From assembly GCA_049968515.1 (NCBI GenBank), contig JBMFQR010000001.1:1-64000 (forward strand): 64,000 nucleotides of DNA, in the 5' to 3' direction. The notes under the pieces are model-generated. The model made no database searches and was not told the DNA's origin. It was given only the letters and a program-made list of their open reading frames with translations. Made by a program: the position numbers and the translations under genes. This DNA is from JAOACQ01 sp049968515. GTDB taxonomy: Bacteria; Spirochaetota; Brevinematia; Brevinematales; JAOACQ01. This document shows positions 43,239 to 53,204 of this stretch, piece by piece. Each line of letters starts with the position of its first letter. The first letter of the stretch is position 1.

Positions 43239-44215
43239 TTTTTATTAGAAACTGGCTTTTCAACGAGTTCAATATCAAAGTTTCCTATGTAAAAAAATAT
43301 TCCACCATAAAATTTGCTTGTCTCATTCCTCGTAAATTCCTTATCACTGAATGCCGGGTAGTATATCCAGCCAATCTTTAAACCGACCCCATTGTAATAG
43401 AATCTAAGGCTTATATCATAATAGCTGTATCTTTGGAAAAGACCACACCATTCACCAGCAATAAATATGTTTTTTCTGTTAAATTCATAATCATCTGGAA
43501 AGATATAAATCGGGATATACAATGTCAGAGGCAGAATTCCCCCGGCATTTGTACTGTGCAAATCAAAAATCCCCACCCCAAAACCTATTCCGAGAGGTGT
43601 ATGTGGCAGCATAAAAATTTTTGAATACTCAAGCAACTTTAAAGAAATCCCAAAACTATTTTCAGAATTTATCCCTTCATTAAAGAGGAAGCCCACATTT
43701 ATGAAATCAAGCAATTCATAACCAAAAACAGACTTTTCATCCTTATATATTCTTCTATAGTACTTCCTGTAGTCTGGAATCTCTCTGTAAGCAGGTAATA
43801 CCTTTCCTCTTAAAAGATTAAAAATCCTTTTTGCTAAATTTTTACCTGCATTTTCAAATCCGATTGTACCCCATACATCCCTTGTATAAATTGAATCACT
43901 TAATATAAATGTTTTATCTATAGAACTTCTTATCTTGACATTTATTACATAGAGTTCCTCATATGGCTGAAAATCAAAATCAAAAAATATAAGATAAGCA
44001 GGGTCTTCAACCTCATCATACCTTAAAAGTGTAAATTTATATTTTATCAGGTTTGAAATAAGGGAGTTTGTAAATGCTGATATCTTTTCTTGTGTCAATT
44101 TATCCTTATTAATTTCAACAATCTTATATGTTTGAACATACGAGATAGAAAAGAAAGAAGAATAAAACAGAAAAAGAAAAACCAAATTTACAAAAAGCGA
44201 CTTTAGAACTTTCAT
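43235..44215 (-). CDS. Secreted outer-membrane-like protein of unknown function
   Basis: This is a 326-residue protein with a signal peptide (about 1-27). Residues 30-150 resemble a periplasmic alpha/beta domain (KISAFTNSLISNLIKYKFTLL), and 170-320 are alternating beta strands rich in aromatic residues, suggesting a small barrel. The layout parallels the 40903 gene. It is coupled to the SpoU methyltransferase gene downstream. No family recognised. Confidence 0.7.
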   Translation of the reverse strand: MKVLKSLFVNLVFLFLFYSSFFSISYVQTYKIVEINKDKLTQEKISAFTNSLISNLIKYKFTLLRYDEVEDPAYLIFFDFDFQPYEELYVINVKIRSSIDKTFILSDSIYTRDVWGTIGFENAGKNLAKRIFNLLRGKVLPAYREIPDYRKYYRRIYKDEKSVFGYELLDFINVGFLFNEGINSENSFGISLKLLEYSKIFMLPHTPLGIGFGVGIFDLHSTNAGGILPLTLYIPIYIFPDDYEFNRKNIFIAGEWCGLFQRYSYYDISLRFYYNGVGLKIGWIYYPAFSDKEFTRNETSKFYGGIFFYIGNFDIELVEKPVSNKN

Positions 44216-44251
44216 TTATTTCCCTGATATTTTTATAAAAAATACATTCTT

Positions 44252-44261
44252 ATGTTATAAT
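44252..44261 (+). promoter_or_regulatory. Extended -10 promoter of pyrF
   Basis: TATGTTATAAT contains an extended -10 (TGnTATAAT, 44253-44261) with no clear -35 box. It lies about 40 bp before the pyrF start. Confidence 0.4.
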
Positions 44262-44300
44262 ATTTGCAAAAAATTCTCAATTTTATTTTCGGAGGAAATC

Positions 44301-45014
44301 TTGAAAACAAAAGTCATACTTGCCTTAGATGTCAATAGTTCGGAAGAGGCTTATAGCCTTATCGATGAACTCAGCGATTATGTTGATTGCTTTAAGGTTG
44401 GGAGTATACTCTATGCAGAATGTGGAAATACAATTGTGGAATACATAAGAAAGAAAAACAAAATGGTGTTTCTTGACTTGAAATTTTTTGACATTCCGAA
44501 TACTGTTAAGGGGGTTTCATATGTTGCAACTAAAACCGGGGTTGATATGTTTACAATCCATCTTCTCGGTGGGAGTGAGATGGTTAAAGCTTCGCTTGAT
44601 GGGGTTTGTGAGGCTATTGAAGATTTCAAGCTGAATAAAACCCCAATCATTTTAGGGGTTACTATTTTGACAAGCTTGAACGAAGACATCTTGAGAAATG
44701 AGCTTAAAGTTGATACATCGCTAAAATCTTTTGTGCTTCACCTTGCAAGAGTTGGTTATGAAGCTGGACTTAGAGGTTTTGTCTGTTCACCTCAGGAGGT
44801 GAGACTCTTAAAGAAAAATCTTTCCGAGGATATAATTGTTGTAACACCGGGTGTAAGAATTTCAAATGATTGGAATGATCAAAAAAGGGTTATGACACCT
44901 AAAATGGCTTCAGAAGAAGGGGCTGATTACATAGTAGTTGGACGCTCGGTATTAAACCAGAATGATAAAATCGACATTCTTAAAAAAATTAGGGAAGAAA
45001 TAGAATCTTTCTAA
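44301..45014 (+). CDS. pyrF: Orotidine 5'-phosphate decarboxylase
   Basis: This enzyme converts OMP to UMP, the last step of pyrimidine nucleotide synthesis. The 237-residue barrel has LALDVNSS at the start and the catalytic DxKxxD set in FLDLKFFDIPNTV, with a phosphate-gripping VTPGVR and YIVVGRSV. It starts with TTG at 44301, which has GGAGGAAAT upstream. It is alone; no other pyr gene is here. Confidence 0.96.
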   Translation: MKTKVILALDVNSSEEAYSLIDELSDYVDCFKVGSILYAECGNTIVEYIRKKNKMVFLDLKFFDIPNTVKGVSYVATKTGVDMFTIHLLGGSEMVKASLDGVCEAIEDFKLNKTPIILGVTILTSLNEDILRNELKVDTSLKSFVLHLARVGYEAGLRGFVCSPQEVRLLKKNLSEDIIVVTPGVRISNDWNDQKRVMTPKMASEEGADYIVVGRSVLNQNDKIDILKKIREEIESF

Positions 45015-45064
45015 ATATGTAGCTTGCAAATTTTCAATGAGCTGATCGGTGCAAGCAAATATTT

Positions 45065-45712
45065 TTATTTCAGTATGGTTTTTAGTCTTGTCCTATAAAG
45101 TTCTGAAGAGATATATTTAGAATCTTTCATCAATATCTGCAATTTATTCTTTTCTGAAACCCTTGCACCAAAAGAATAATCAAGTCTTACAACAAAACCC
45201 TTTGGTGGTTCATTTTCAGTGGTAAAGTATATCATTGTCAGAGAGTCTCTTTCAATAATAACAGGAATTTTCTCATTTTTATTTGTCAGCTCTAACTTTT
45301 TAAAATCTTTTCTTTCAGAAAGATAATCATAAGAGAGATAAAGGCTATAATTCTTTTCAAAGGAATCTTCGGTGGCATCAATAGTTATAGTAAGAATGCA
45401 AAAATCATTTGAAAAAACCTTTTGTGAATACAACTCCAGATCGTAATTGCCCTTTTCCATTACAACCCTTGAAAAGGCATTTGTAGAAATGAGCCTGTAA
45501 TCGCCTGGCTCTGGAATTGAATCAAGCATTGTCTTTTCAAGTAAAAGCATGAGTTTATCAACTATCTCAAGTCCCTTTACAGAGGCAGAATAAAAATTCT
45601 GTTTTTTAATGCTAAGATTGAGCTGACCAATCTCTTTTGAAAATTCTTGGGAGTATGATATTGAAGAAAAAAATAGAATAAAGCTAAAAAAAAGGCAGCC
45701 TTTTTTTTTCAT
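45065..45712 (-). CDS. Secreted protein of unknown function
   Basis: This is a 215-residue protein with a signal peptide ending near SISYSQ. The mature part has an N-terminal amphipathic helix (about 25-55) and a beta-rich body (DFCILTITIDATEDSFEKNYSLYLSYD, IPVIIERDSLTMIYF). ATG 45712 was chosen for its GGAGGT; a longer reading frame lacks one. No family recognised. Confidence 0.7.
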   Translation of the reverse strand: MKKKGCLFFSFILFFSSISYSQEFSKEIGQLNLSIKKQNFYSASVKGLEIVDKLMLLLEKTMLDSIPEPGDYRLISTNAFSRVVMEKGNYDLELYSQKVFSNDFCILTITIDATEDSFEKNYSLYLSYDYLSERKDFKKLELTNKNEKIPVIIERDSLTMIYFTTENEPPKGFVVRLDYSFGARVSEKNKLQILMKDSKYISSELYRTRLKTILK

Positions 45713-45873
45713 AAAATTTACCTCCAATAATCTTGACAATTTCTATTGAAGATGGAAGAAACTTGATATAAATAAGAACAAACAACTCCCCTCAATCAAC
45801 ATAAATAAAGGAGTGGTTGCCTATGAAAAATTATTACAGGGCTTATTTTATTTGATAATTCAGATTAAACAGA

Positions 45874-47742
45874 TTAATTTTCCTGAAGATAACCCATATT
45901 AAACAATTCTGATTTCTGGAAATTTGTGGCTTCAGGAACCCCGCTTTCTCTTCCATAAAAGGCAACGCCGACAATTTCATTCTTTTTGATTATTGGCATA
46001 ATAAAAAGTTCTTCTATTTCATTCAGATCGGTTTCTAAAAATTTTGAGCTAAGATATCTTGATTTCAAATTACCTTTAATATCAACACACTTACCTTTTG
46101 AGAAGAAGAGTTTTATAAGTGGGTCATCAATGTCAAAGCTTACCTCTGATGATTTAAAACCCTCCTGAATTACCGGGATAAAGTGTGAATTTTCCCTCTT
46201 TAGAATCATTACCCTCGAAATTCCGAGATTGTTTTTGCTTAGATCAAGAGCGACACTTCCGTAATCCTCAACAGTAGCTATAGTGCTGGTTTTTTGAGGA
46301 GGTTCTGCCATTTCATTTTTTAAATCAATCTCCCTCTCTTCAATTGTTTCTTTCAAGGGTTCCATAGAGGTCACAGCCATTGCTTCTTCAATTTGCCCGA
46401 GATTTTCAGTTAAAGGAACGTTTTCCACTTCCGGCATTTCAAACTCTATGGTTCTTTCAATCGTCTCTATTTCCTCAGCTTTTTCAGGTTCCTCCTTTAA
46501 TGCTATTTCTTTCTCAATATATTCATTAGACATTCCGCTGAGTATATTTTCTTCTTCAGCAAAGACCTTTGTTTTATGATCAGGTTCAAATGTTTCTTCT
46601 GAAACCTCAAATGGTACTTCAACCATTTCTTCTTTAACCTCGTAAGGCTTTTCAGCTAAAGATGATTCTATCTCTTTTTCTGAGGGTAAAACTGGCTTTT
46701 CACTTACAGCAGAAAACTCTGTCTGCTCACTCATCATCATTTCTTCTATACCTTCTTTAGCTTCTTCTTCTCTATAAATGTTTTCCTCTTCAATATCCTT
46801 CACGAGGTCTCCTATTTCGGATCTATCTTCCGTTACGGTATCTGTCTTCAAACTGCTAAGTGCTACCTCCTTATACAACTTTTCTTCTCTGCTTATCTGT
46901 AAAAGGGTAAAGACAACAAGAAGTAATAAAATTAAATCTATTATGATAAAAAAGATTGTCCATGGAGAAATAAACTTCTCATTCTTTGCATAATAAATTA
47001 GCTTTATTCCGTTAAACTGAGAAATTCCACCAATAGTTTTTTCAAATCTTTCTCCCTTTATATCCTTAAGGTTTTCATAATTCTGCAGAATAAGACTAAT
47101 ATCCTTTGGATCAATATTCCCTGTTGAGAAAAATACGAAGTTTTCAGAAGAAAAAGGTATTTTGAGCTTTTTTGCTGGAAAAGCACTACTCAACAATTTT
47201 GCAGTGTTGTAGTAGACAGCGACGTATCCATAATATATACTATTGGAAATTGCATAGCTTAATGGAAAGAGAGAAAAGAACTGCTGATTGTTCAAAAAGT
47301 AAAAAAATGGTTCATCCCTTAAAGAGAAATGAGATTGTATCTTTTCAAGTATTGTAGATTTAAGCTTCTGGGACAATTTTTCTTCTTCTATTGTGGAGAA
47401 TATTATAAGTCCATCTTTGTCAATCAACTGAATCTTTATACATTCCGGGATTTTATTTTTTATTTCTGAAATTCTTGTTGAATCTACTGGAGCAAGCCCT
47501 AAAAAGTAAGACTCAAAAATAGCTTTTACAGTTTCTTCCTGTGAAAGTGATTTTATTTCGTCTTTTACTTTTAGCATATTGCTCTGAACAGTCTGACTTA
47601 TAAGTTCAGTATTTTTTCTGACGTGTTCATCATAAATTTTCCCGAACATTCCCACCCTGTTCTTTGAGAAATACACTATTACAAATAGAGAGATGATTGA
47701 AAAAATTAGAAGTAAAACCAGAATCACTTTCTTTAATGTCAT
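45874..47742 (-). CDS. Membrane sensor with acidic linker and C-terminal GAF-like domain
   Basis: This is a 622-residue protein. A membrane helix (about 5-25), an extracytoplasmic sensor region with helical start (about 30-260, CACHE-like) and a second helix (about 265-288) are followed by a long Glu-rich low-complexity stretch (about 310-480). The last 135 residues look like a GAF domain (SRVMILKRENSHFIPVIQEGF, LFIMPIIKKNEIVGVAFYG). No output domain is fused. ATG 47742 with GGAG was chosen over an upstream TTG. It may signal by protein contact. Confidence 0.75.
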   Translation of the reverse strand: MTLKKVILVLLLIFSIISLFVIVYFSKNRVGMFGKIYDEHVRKNTELISQTVQSNMLKVKDEIKSLSQEETVKAIFESYFLGLAPVDSTRISEIKNKIPECIKIQLIDKDGLIIFSTIEEEKLSQKLKSTILEKIQSHFSLRDEPFFYFLNNQQFFSLFPLSYAISNSIYYGYVAVYYNTAKLLSSAFPAKKLKIPFSSENFVFFSTGNIDPKDISLILQNYENLKDIKGERFEKTIGGISQFNGIKLIYYAKNEKFISPWTIFFIIIDLILLLLVVFTLLQISREEKLYKEVALSSLKTDTVTEDRSEIGDLVKDIEEENIYREEEAKEGIEEMMMSEQTEFSAVSEKPVLPSEKEIESSLAEKPYEVKEEMVEVPFEVSEETFEPDHKTKVFAEEENILSGMSNEYIEKEIALKEEPEKAEEIETIERTIEFEMPEVENVPLTENLGQIEEAMAVTSMEPLKETIEEREIDLKNEMAEPPQKTSTIATVEDYGSVALDLSKNNLGISRVMILKRENSHFIPVIQEGFKSSEVSFDIDDPLIKLFFSKGKCVDIKGNLKSRYLSSKFLETDLNEIEELFIMPIIKKNEIVGVAFYGRESGVPEATNFQKSELFNMGYLQEN

Positions 47743-47894
47743 AATCTGCTCCAAAATAGAATTTAGTATATTTATTTTCGGTAAAGGGGATTAACTTTCT
47801 TGAATGGAGAAAAACATTTTCATTACCCTGCACGTTGACAGGCGTTCTGTAACATTACCAACGCTAACGCAATAATTTTTGTTATATAGCGGGT

Positions 47895-47939
47895 AAAAAA
47901 AAACGACAGGGCTTCATCTTCTTAATAGATGCGCCCTGT
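47895..47939 (-). terminator. Rho-independent terminator after the HU gene
   Basis: On the minus strand ACAGGGC (47939-47933) and GCCCTGT (47912-47906) form the outer stem, with CATCT/AGATG inside, followed by a run of nine T after CG (47903-47895). Confidence 0.85.
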
Positions 47940-47961
47940 TTTATCTCATTCAAAAAATTAA

Positions 47962-48282
47962 TTATTTTCCATTAATTACGGTCTGACGCATTTCTCTTCC
48001 AGGCTTAAAGAAGGGTGTTTTTCTATCTGGAACTTTAACTTCTTCGCCAGTCTTTGGATTCCTTGCAATTCTTGCCTTTCTCTTTTTAATTCCGAAAGTA
48101 CCAAATCCTCTTAACTCGATTCTGTCATCTTCTTTAAGGTTTTCAATAGCTTCTCTTAATTTCTCGATAAAATTGCTGATAACAATTGCGACCTCTTTTC
48201 TTGAAAGACCCACATCTCTCACATCTGCTGTCTCATAAACCATCTCAACAATATCAGCCTTTGTTAATTTGTTTCTTGACAT
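47962..48282 (-). CDS. HU/IHF family DNA-binding protein
   Basis: This 106-residue histone-like protein bends DNA as a dimer. It has RIELRGFGTFGIKKRKARIARNPKTGEEV, where the arm includes the Pro that wedges into DNA, and VPDRKTPFFKPG. It lies 10 bp after rpsT and ends at a clear terminator, so the two are one transcript. HU versus IHF subunit cannot be told by eye. Confidence 0.94.
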   Translation of the reverse strand: MSRNKLTKADIVEMVYETADVRDVGLSRKEVAIVISNFIEKLREAIENLKEDDRIELRGFGTFGIKKRKARIARNPKTGEEVKVPDRKTPFFKPGREMRQTVINGK

Positions 48283-48292
48283 AGCTTCCCTC

Positions 48293-48574
48293 CTATTTGT
48301 TTACAGAAAAAATTTTATTTGCCATTAAATCGATTCTTGATTTCAATCTTGAAGACTTATTTTTCTTGAAAATTCCCTTCGCCCACATCTTATCAAGTTG
48401 AGATTTATAATAATTCAATGCCTCAACTTTTTTCTCCATACTTTCATTGTCAGAATTCAGGATAGAAATAGTTTTCTTTTTAAGGTTCTTGATAAATGTC
48501 TTCAGACTTTTATTCCTTTCATATCTTTTTGCAGCCTGCCGCACCTTTTTTTCCGCAGATTTCTTTATTGGCAC
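48293..48574 (-). CDS. rpsT: 30S ribosomal protein bS20
   Basis: This is a 93-residue basic, helical primary-binding protein of the small subunit. The start is GTG at 48574 (MPIKKSAEKKVRQAAKRYERN), with AAGGAGG 7 nt upstream; longer reading in frame lacks a site. Motifs SRLKSRIDLMANK near the C-terminus fit S20. A promoter is just upstream. Confidence 0.93.
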   Translation of the reverse strand: MPIKKSAEKKVRQAAKRYERNKSLKTFIKNLKKKTISILNSDNESMEKKVEALNYYKSQLDKMWAKGIFKKNKSSRLKSRIDLMANKIFSVNK

Positions 48575-48608
48575 AAATTCCTCCTTAAATGAACTATATA
48601 TAAAAAAT

Positions 48609-48637
48609 ATTTTATTTAATATTCTACAATTAGTCAA
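48609..48637 (-). promoter_or_regulatory. Promoter of rpsT-HU
   Basis: On the minus strand TTGACT (48637-48632), 17 bp, TAAAAT (48614-48609). Confidence 0.7.
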
Positions 48638-48873
48638 ATTTTTTTAATGTAATATTGAAAAAAATTTTTCAAGTTTAAATGAGACAATTTTTATATAAAA
48701 ATGGAAATGGTATGTCAAGCCGTTTCAGGGTTTCTATTCTACATTCTTTATTTTTTACTTGCTTTTTTGTTTTTTTTAATTTATCATTAATACTCGGGTT
48801 ATGTGGCTGTTTTTTTATATGTAATAAAAAAATCGGATAATCTGGATATTACATCGAATAAACAGGTAAAAAA

Positions 48874-51627
48874 ATGAGTAGAAAAATTGCCCTTATAGAT
48901 GGGACAGGGCTTCTTTACAGGGCTTACTACGCTTTTATTTCAAGACCTCTCACAACAACAAAAGGAGAGCATACATCTGCTATATTTGGTTTTTTCAAGG
49001 TATTATCTCAAATCTTTAAGGAGATTTCACCGGATGCAGTGCTTGTGGCTTTTGATCGTACAAGAGCAACATTCAGACAGAAGATTTATCCTCTATATAA
49101 GGCACAGAGGCAGGAAACTCCACCAGATTTAAAGGCACAAATTCCAGTAATAATAGGTATGCTTGAGAGAATGGGAATTAAGGTTATTGAAATGGATGAA
49201 TATGAGGCTGATGATATAATAGGAACTGTGGCATATAACTCAAAGAACAATTTTTTGCCCTATATTGTCTCGGGGGATAAAGACCTTATGCAGCTTGTTG
49301 ATGATAAGGTAAGGGTTATAAAGCCCCAGAAGGGTATAAGTGAGATAAACTTGCTTGATAGAGAGGGTGTAAAAAATGAGTTTGGGGTTTACCCGGAGCA
49401 GATTCCGGACTATATTGCAATAGTTGGAGATGCTTCGGACAACATTCCGGGGATAAAGGGTATAGGTGAGAAGGGGGCAGTTAAGCTACTTTCTGAATAT
49501 AAAACTCTGGAAAATATATACTCTCATATTGATGAAATTCAGGGGGCTATAAAAAATAAGCTTATTGAGGGGAAAGAAACAGCTTTTTTGAGCAAGGATC
49601 TTGCAACTATCAGAAGAGACATTGATATAAAACTTTCTGTAGAGGATTTTATTGTTGATAAGAAAAATATCTTGAACGAAGAAGTCATTAATGATTTCAA
49701 GCATTATGAATTGTATAATCTTCTTCTTGAATGGAAAAAACTTTTCCTGGGAGATGTGGGGGAAGAAACCTTATTTGCGGGTGTTGATGAGATTACTATT
49801 TCGGGAGAGATGAAAGGGGATTACAGATTAATCAAGAAGAGAAGTGAATTTCAAGAGCTCCTTGAGAGAATTAAAGCCACCGGGTATATGTCCATAGATA
49901 CCGAAACAACCACTCCAGATCCATTTTTGTGTGAGTTGATAGGCATTTCAATATCTTTAAAAACGGGAGAGGCATATTTTATTCCATGCAAGTATTGTTG
50001 TAATCAGGAATTTGATTTGAATTTTGTACTGGATGGATTAAGACCAGTTCTGGAAAATGAAAAAATTGGCAAGATTGGACAGAATTTAAAGTATGAATGG
50101 GAAGTGTTTTCAAACTATGGCATTTTTATGAAAGGCATTATTTTTGATACAATGATAGCTGCATATCTTTTGAATCCTACAAGAACTCATAATAATCTTG
50201 AATCTCTGGTTCTTGAGTATCTAAATGTAAAGAAGAATGACTATTCTGAAACCTTGAAAAAATCGACTTCGAAAGGCAAGGACATTACACTGCTTGATGT
50301 AAGTATAGATGAGCTTGTAAATTATGCCTGTGGTGATGCTGATGCTGCTCTTAGATTAAAGGAGAAACTTGAGCCTCTAATTAAGAAAGAGGGCCTTGAG
50401 AATGTTTTCTATAAGATAGAGCTTCCTCTTATAACCGTACTTGGGATGATAGAGAAAAATGGTGTAAAGGTTGACAGAGAGATAATGAAAAAGATGTCGG
50501 AAGATATTGCTTTGGAACTCGAAAGACTGAAGGAAAGGATATATTTTCTTGCTGGCAAAGAATTTAACATTCAATCTTCCATACAGCTTTCCAAGATACT
50601 CTTTGAAGATCTCGGGCTTGAGCCTGTCAAACTTACTGAAAAAGGCAAGGCTTCTACGGATGAAGAGGTTTTAGAGACTCTTGCGAGGGAACATCCCCTG
50701 CCAGCAGAGATTTTAAAATTCAGGACACTTGCAAAATTAAAAAACACCTATCTTGATTCTATCCCGGAGCTTATCAATCCAAATACAAATAGGGTGCACA
50801 CAAGCTTTAATCAGACAGTTACAGCCACAGGCAGGTTGTCTTCAAGTGAACCGAACCTGCAGAATATACCAATAAGGGATGAAGTGGGTAGAAAGGTAAG
50901 AATGGGTTTTATTGCTGATGAAGGCAGATTGCTTTTAAGTGCTGACTATTCTCAGATTGAGTTGAGAGTTTTAGCTCATTTTTGCAAGGATAGGGCTTTA
51001 ATAGATGCCTTTTTGAAGGGTAAGGATATTCACAGACATACAGCTTCAATCATTTTTGGATGTAGGGAAGATGAGGTTACTGAAGATATGCGTCGAAGGG
51101 CAAAAAGTGTGAATTTTGGTATAATATATGGGCTTCAGGCTTTCGGTCTTTCAAAGCAGCTTGGCATCCCTGTTTCTGAGGCGAAGGAATTTATCGATAG
51201 CTATTTCAGAAGCTTTCCTGATGTGAGAAATTTTGTAAGAGAGGTAATGGAAGAGGTAAGGGATAGTGGAGAGGTAAGAACTCTATATGGAAGGAAGAGA
51301 AGTTTTCCTGATCTCTATAAGAAAACTATTCCAGAGGGATTTCATCTTTCTGCCTCACAAAGGATGGCTTTGAACACCAAAATACAGGGTTCTGCTGCCG
51401 ATATTATTAAGATAGCGATGATTGAACTTAGCAAAGTTCTCGTGGATGAATTTAAAAATGTGAAGATGATTCTTCAGATTCACGATGAACTGGTCTTTGA
51501 ATGTCCTTTAGATTTGATTGAAGATTGCAAGAAGCTTGTGAAGGAGGTTATGGAAAATTGTGTTAAGCTTGATGTGCCGCTTATTGTTGATATTGGAGTT
51601 GGAAAAAATTGGAGTGAGGCACATTAA
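48874..51627 (+). CDS. polA: DNA polymerase I
   Basis: This 917-residue enzyme fills gaps and removes primers. The 5'-3' exonuclease (about 1-290) has DGTGLLYRAYYAF and DYIAIVGDASDNIPG. The 3'-5' proofreading domain (about 320-500) keeps MSIDTETT, GQNLKYEWEVF and YACGDADA, so it should be active. The polymerase has motif A LLSADYSQIELR, motif B RRAKSVNFGIIYG and motif C LQIHDELVFE. It is preceded by AT-rich DNA without a clear promoter. Confidence 0.97.
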   Translation: MSRKIALIDGTGLLYRAYYAFISRPLTTTKGEHTSAIFGFFKVLSQIFKEISPDAVLVAFDRTRATFRQKIYPLYKAQRQETPPDLKAQIPVIIGMLERMGIKVIEMDEYEADDIIGTVAYNSKNNFLPYIVSGDKDLMQLVDDKVRVIKPQKGISEINLLDREGVKNEFGVYPEQIPDYIAIVGDASDNIPGIKGIGEKGAVKLLSEYKTLENIYSHIDEIQGAIKNKLIEGKETAFLSKDLATIRRDIDIKLSVEDFIVDKKNILNEEVINDFKHYELYNLLLEWKKLFLGDVGEETLFAGVDEITISGEMKGDYRLIKKRSEFQELLERIKATGYMSIDTETTTPDPFLCELIGISISLKTGEAYFIPCKYCCNQEFDLNFVLDGLRPVLENEKIGKIGQNLKYEWEVFSNYGIFMKGIIFDTMIAAYLLNPTRTHNNLESLVLEYLNVKKNDYSETLKKSTSKGKDITLLDVSIDELVNYACGDADAALRLKEKLEPLIKKEGLENVFYKIELPLITVLGMIEKNGVKVDREIMKKMSEDIALELERLKERIYFLAGKEFNIQSSIQLSKILFEDLGLEPVKLTEKGKASTDEEVLETLAREHPLPAEILKFRTLAKLKNTYLDSIPELINPNTNRVHTSFNQTVTATGRLSSSEPNLQNIPIRDEVGRKVRMGFIADEGRLLLSADYSQIELRVLAHFCKDRALIDAFLKGKDIHRHTASIIFGCREDEVTEDMRRRAKSVNFGIIYGLQAFGLSKQLGIPVSEAKEFIDSYFRSFPDVRNFVREVMEEVRDSGEVRTLYGRKRSFPDLYKKTIPEGFHLSASQRMALNTKIQGSAADIIKIAMIELSKVLVDEFKNVKMILQIHDELVFECPLDLIEDCKKLVKEVMENCVKLDVPLIVDIGVGKNWSEAH

Positions 51628-51672
51628 AGTTAAAAGTTGAAAGTTGATAGTTGAAAGAGGATTGGTTTTGGT

Positions 51673-52329
51673 ATGAGTGAATACAGTGCAATAATTTTTG
51701 ATCTTGATGGTACTCTTCTTGACACTCTTGAGGATATAGCTGATTCTATGAATACAGTGCTTAATAGATTCGGATACAGGGCACAGAGTATTGATAGTTA
51801 TAGATATTACGTTGGAGATGGGCTTGAAAATCTTATTAAGAGGGTGACAGGAAATATAAACATCGGGAAGAGTGAAATAAAAGACATTAAGCGTAATTTT
51901 AAGAAAGAGTATGAAAAGAGATGGAATTTAAAAACAAAACCTTATCACAATATCTTGGATTTGCTAAATAGCCTTCAGAATAAGGGAATTAAAATGGCTG
52001 TTCTTTCCAATAAGCCTGATGGTTTTGCAAGGATTATGGCGAGCTATTATTTTCCTGAAATCAGATTTGAATGCGTAATAGGAGAAAAAAGGGGTTATCC
52101 GATAAAACCGGACCCATTTTTTGCGGTTAAGATTTCTAAAGATTTGAATATTCCCCCAAAACATTTTGTTTATCTTGGAGATACAAAGACTGATATGGAG
52201 ACAGCCTTGAATGCTAAAATGCTGCCTGTTGGGGCTTTATGGGGATTTAGGACAGAAGAAGAACTTCTATCAAGTGGTGCAAAATTTCTTGTTTCGGATC
52301 CTCTTGAAGTTTTAAAGTTTTTCTATTAA
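51673..52329 (+). CDS. gph: HAD-family phosphatase, phosphoglycolate phosphatase-like
   Basis: This is a 218-residue HAD hydrolase with FDLDGTLLDT (nucleophile Asp), SNKPDG, the Lys in KPDPFF and YLGDTKTDMETA. Family members clear 2-phosphoglycolate or related phosphates. It follows polA by 45 bp containing short AGTTGAAAG-like repeats. Its stop overlaps the convergent RluA gene by 18 bp. Substrate is inferred. Confidence 0.85.
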   Translation: MSEYSAIIFDLDGTLLDTLEDIADSMNTVLNRFGYRAQSIDSYRYYVGDGLENLIKRVTGNINIGKSEIKDIKRNFKKEYEKRWNLKTKPYHNILDLLNSLQNKGIKMAVLSNKPDGFARIMASYYFPEIRFECVIGEKRGYPIKPDPFFAVKISKDLNIPPKHFVYLGDTKTDMETALNAKMLPVGALWGFRTEEELLSSGAKFLVSDPLEVLKFFY

Positions 52330-53196
52330 TTCTTCAATAAGTTTCCCTTTTTTGCTTTCGAATTTTATTTTAAGAAGAGGGATTTCAATTCTTTTGCAGT
52401 TTAGGATGTAATGCTCTAAAAAGCCTATTCTTTTCCCACCATATTTCGTGTCGTTAATTACCGGGTGGTTTATACTTCCACAGATTGCTCTTATCTGGTG
52501 ATGATGTCCTGTCCATATTTCCACCTCACTGTGTGTAAAATTCCCCATTACTCTTAATGGTTTTATAATGGTAGCTGATTTTTTTGGGTTTGCTTTCAGC
52601 CATTTACTTTTATCTGGAATTGTATTATGGATCTTTACATTTTCTGCCCACGAGATATTTTTATCTCTCTTTATTATGGCTTCTATGAAAAGATTATTTA
52701 ATATTTTCCCCTGAAGCACTGTCTGGTAAATTTTATTTACCTTTTGTCTTCTAAACATTTTTGTAAGTATTCTTGCAGTTTTGTAATTTAAGGCGAAAAT
52801 CAAAACTCCTGTGGTGTGTCTGTCGAGTCTGTGTACGGGGACTATGAAGTTGTTGTTTTTCTTTAGATAGCCTTTGAGTCTATTTACTACAGAGTCTTTT
52901 TCTCCATATATGGCTTTTTGGGAGTCTTTGTCTATAACAATCAAATTTTTGTCGTGATATATTATCTCGAGAGGTTTATCTATTGGATTGGGATCTTTTT
53001 TTTCCTCTATTTCATTGCAAAAAATTACATCATCCTTTTTTATTACATAGTCTTTTTTAGCCACTTTATGGTTTACGTAAATTTTATTTTTTCTGAACAG
53101 CTTATGAAGAAAGACCTTTGTAGCATTACTTGTTCTTAAGAGATATTTGAATATCTTCTGTCCTTGCTCATCAAAAACTATTTTTCTTTCATACAT
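52312..53196 (-). CDS. RluA-family 23S rRNA pseudouridine synthase
   Basis: This is a 294-residue protein. An S4 RNA-binding domain (about 15-75: KVFLHKLFRKNKIYVNHKVAKK) precedes the catalytic domain, with the active-site Asp in HRLDRHTTGVLIFA, and YQTVLQGK and HHHQIRAICG further on. RluC, RluD and related enzymes share this form; the target uridine is unknown. It is last after the metallopeptidase lipoprotein gene. Confidence 0.92.
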   Translation of the reverse strand: MYERKIVFDEQGQKIFKYLLRTSNATKVFLHKLFRKNKIYVNHKVAKKDYVIKKDDVIFCNEIEEKKDPNPIDKPLEIIYHDKNLIVIDKDSQKAIYGEKDSVVNRLKGYLKKNNNFIVPVHRLDRHTTGVLIFALNYKTARILTKMFRRQKVNKIYQTVLQGKILNNLFIEAIIKRDKNISWAENVKIHNTIPDKSKWLKANPKKSATIIKPLRVMGNFTHSEVEIWTGHHHQIRAICGSINHPVINDTKYGGKRIGFLEHYILNCKRIEIPLLKIKFESKKGKLIEELIEKL

Positions 53197-53204
53197 AAAA
53201 TTAC

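Noticed and set aside
45823..45855. Ten-codon ORF with an AAGGAG upstream
   Set aside because: Too short and isolated to support as a gene; no downstream plus-strand gene that it could regulate.
48657..48674. TTGAAAAAAATTTTTCAA as a terminator or operator
   Set aside because: A/T palindrome in a very AT-rich spacer, without GC stem; likely chance.
51628..51660. AGTTGAAAG-like short repeats after polA
   Set aside because: Low-complexity slippage-type repeats with no sign of function.
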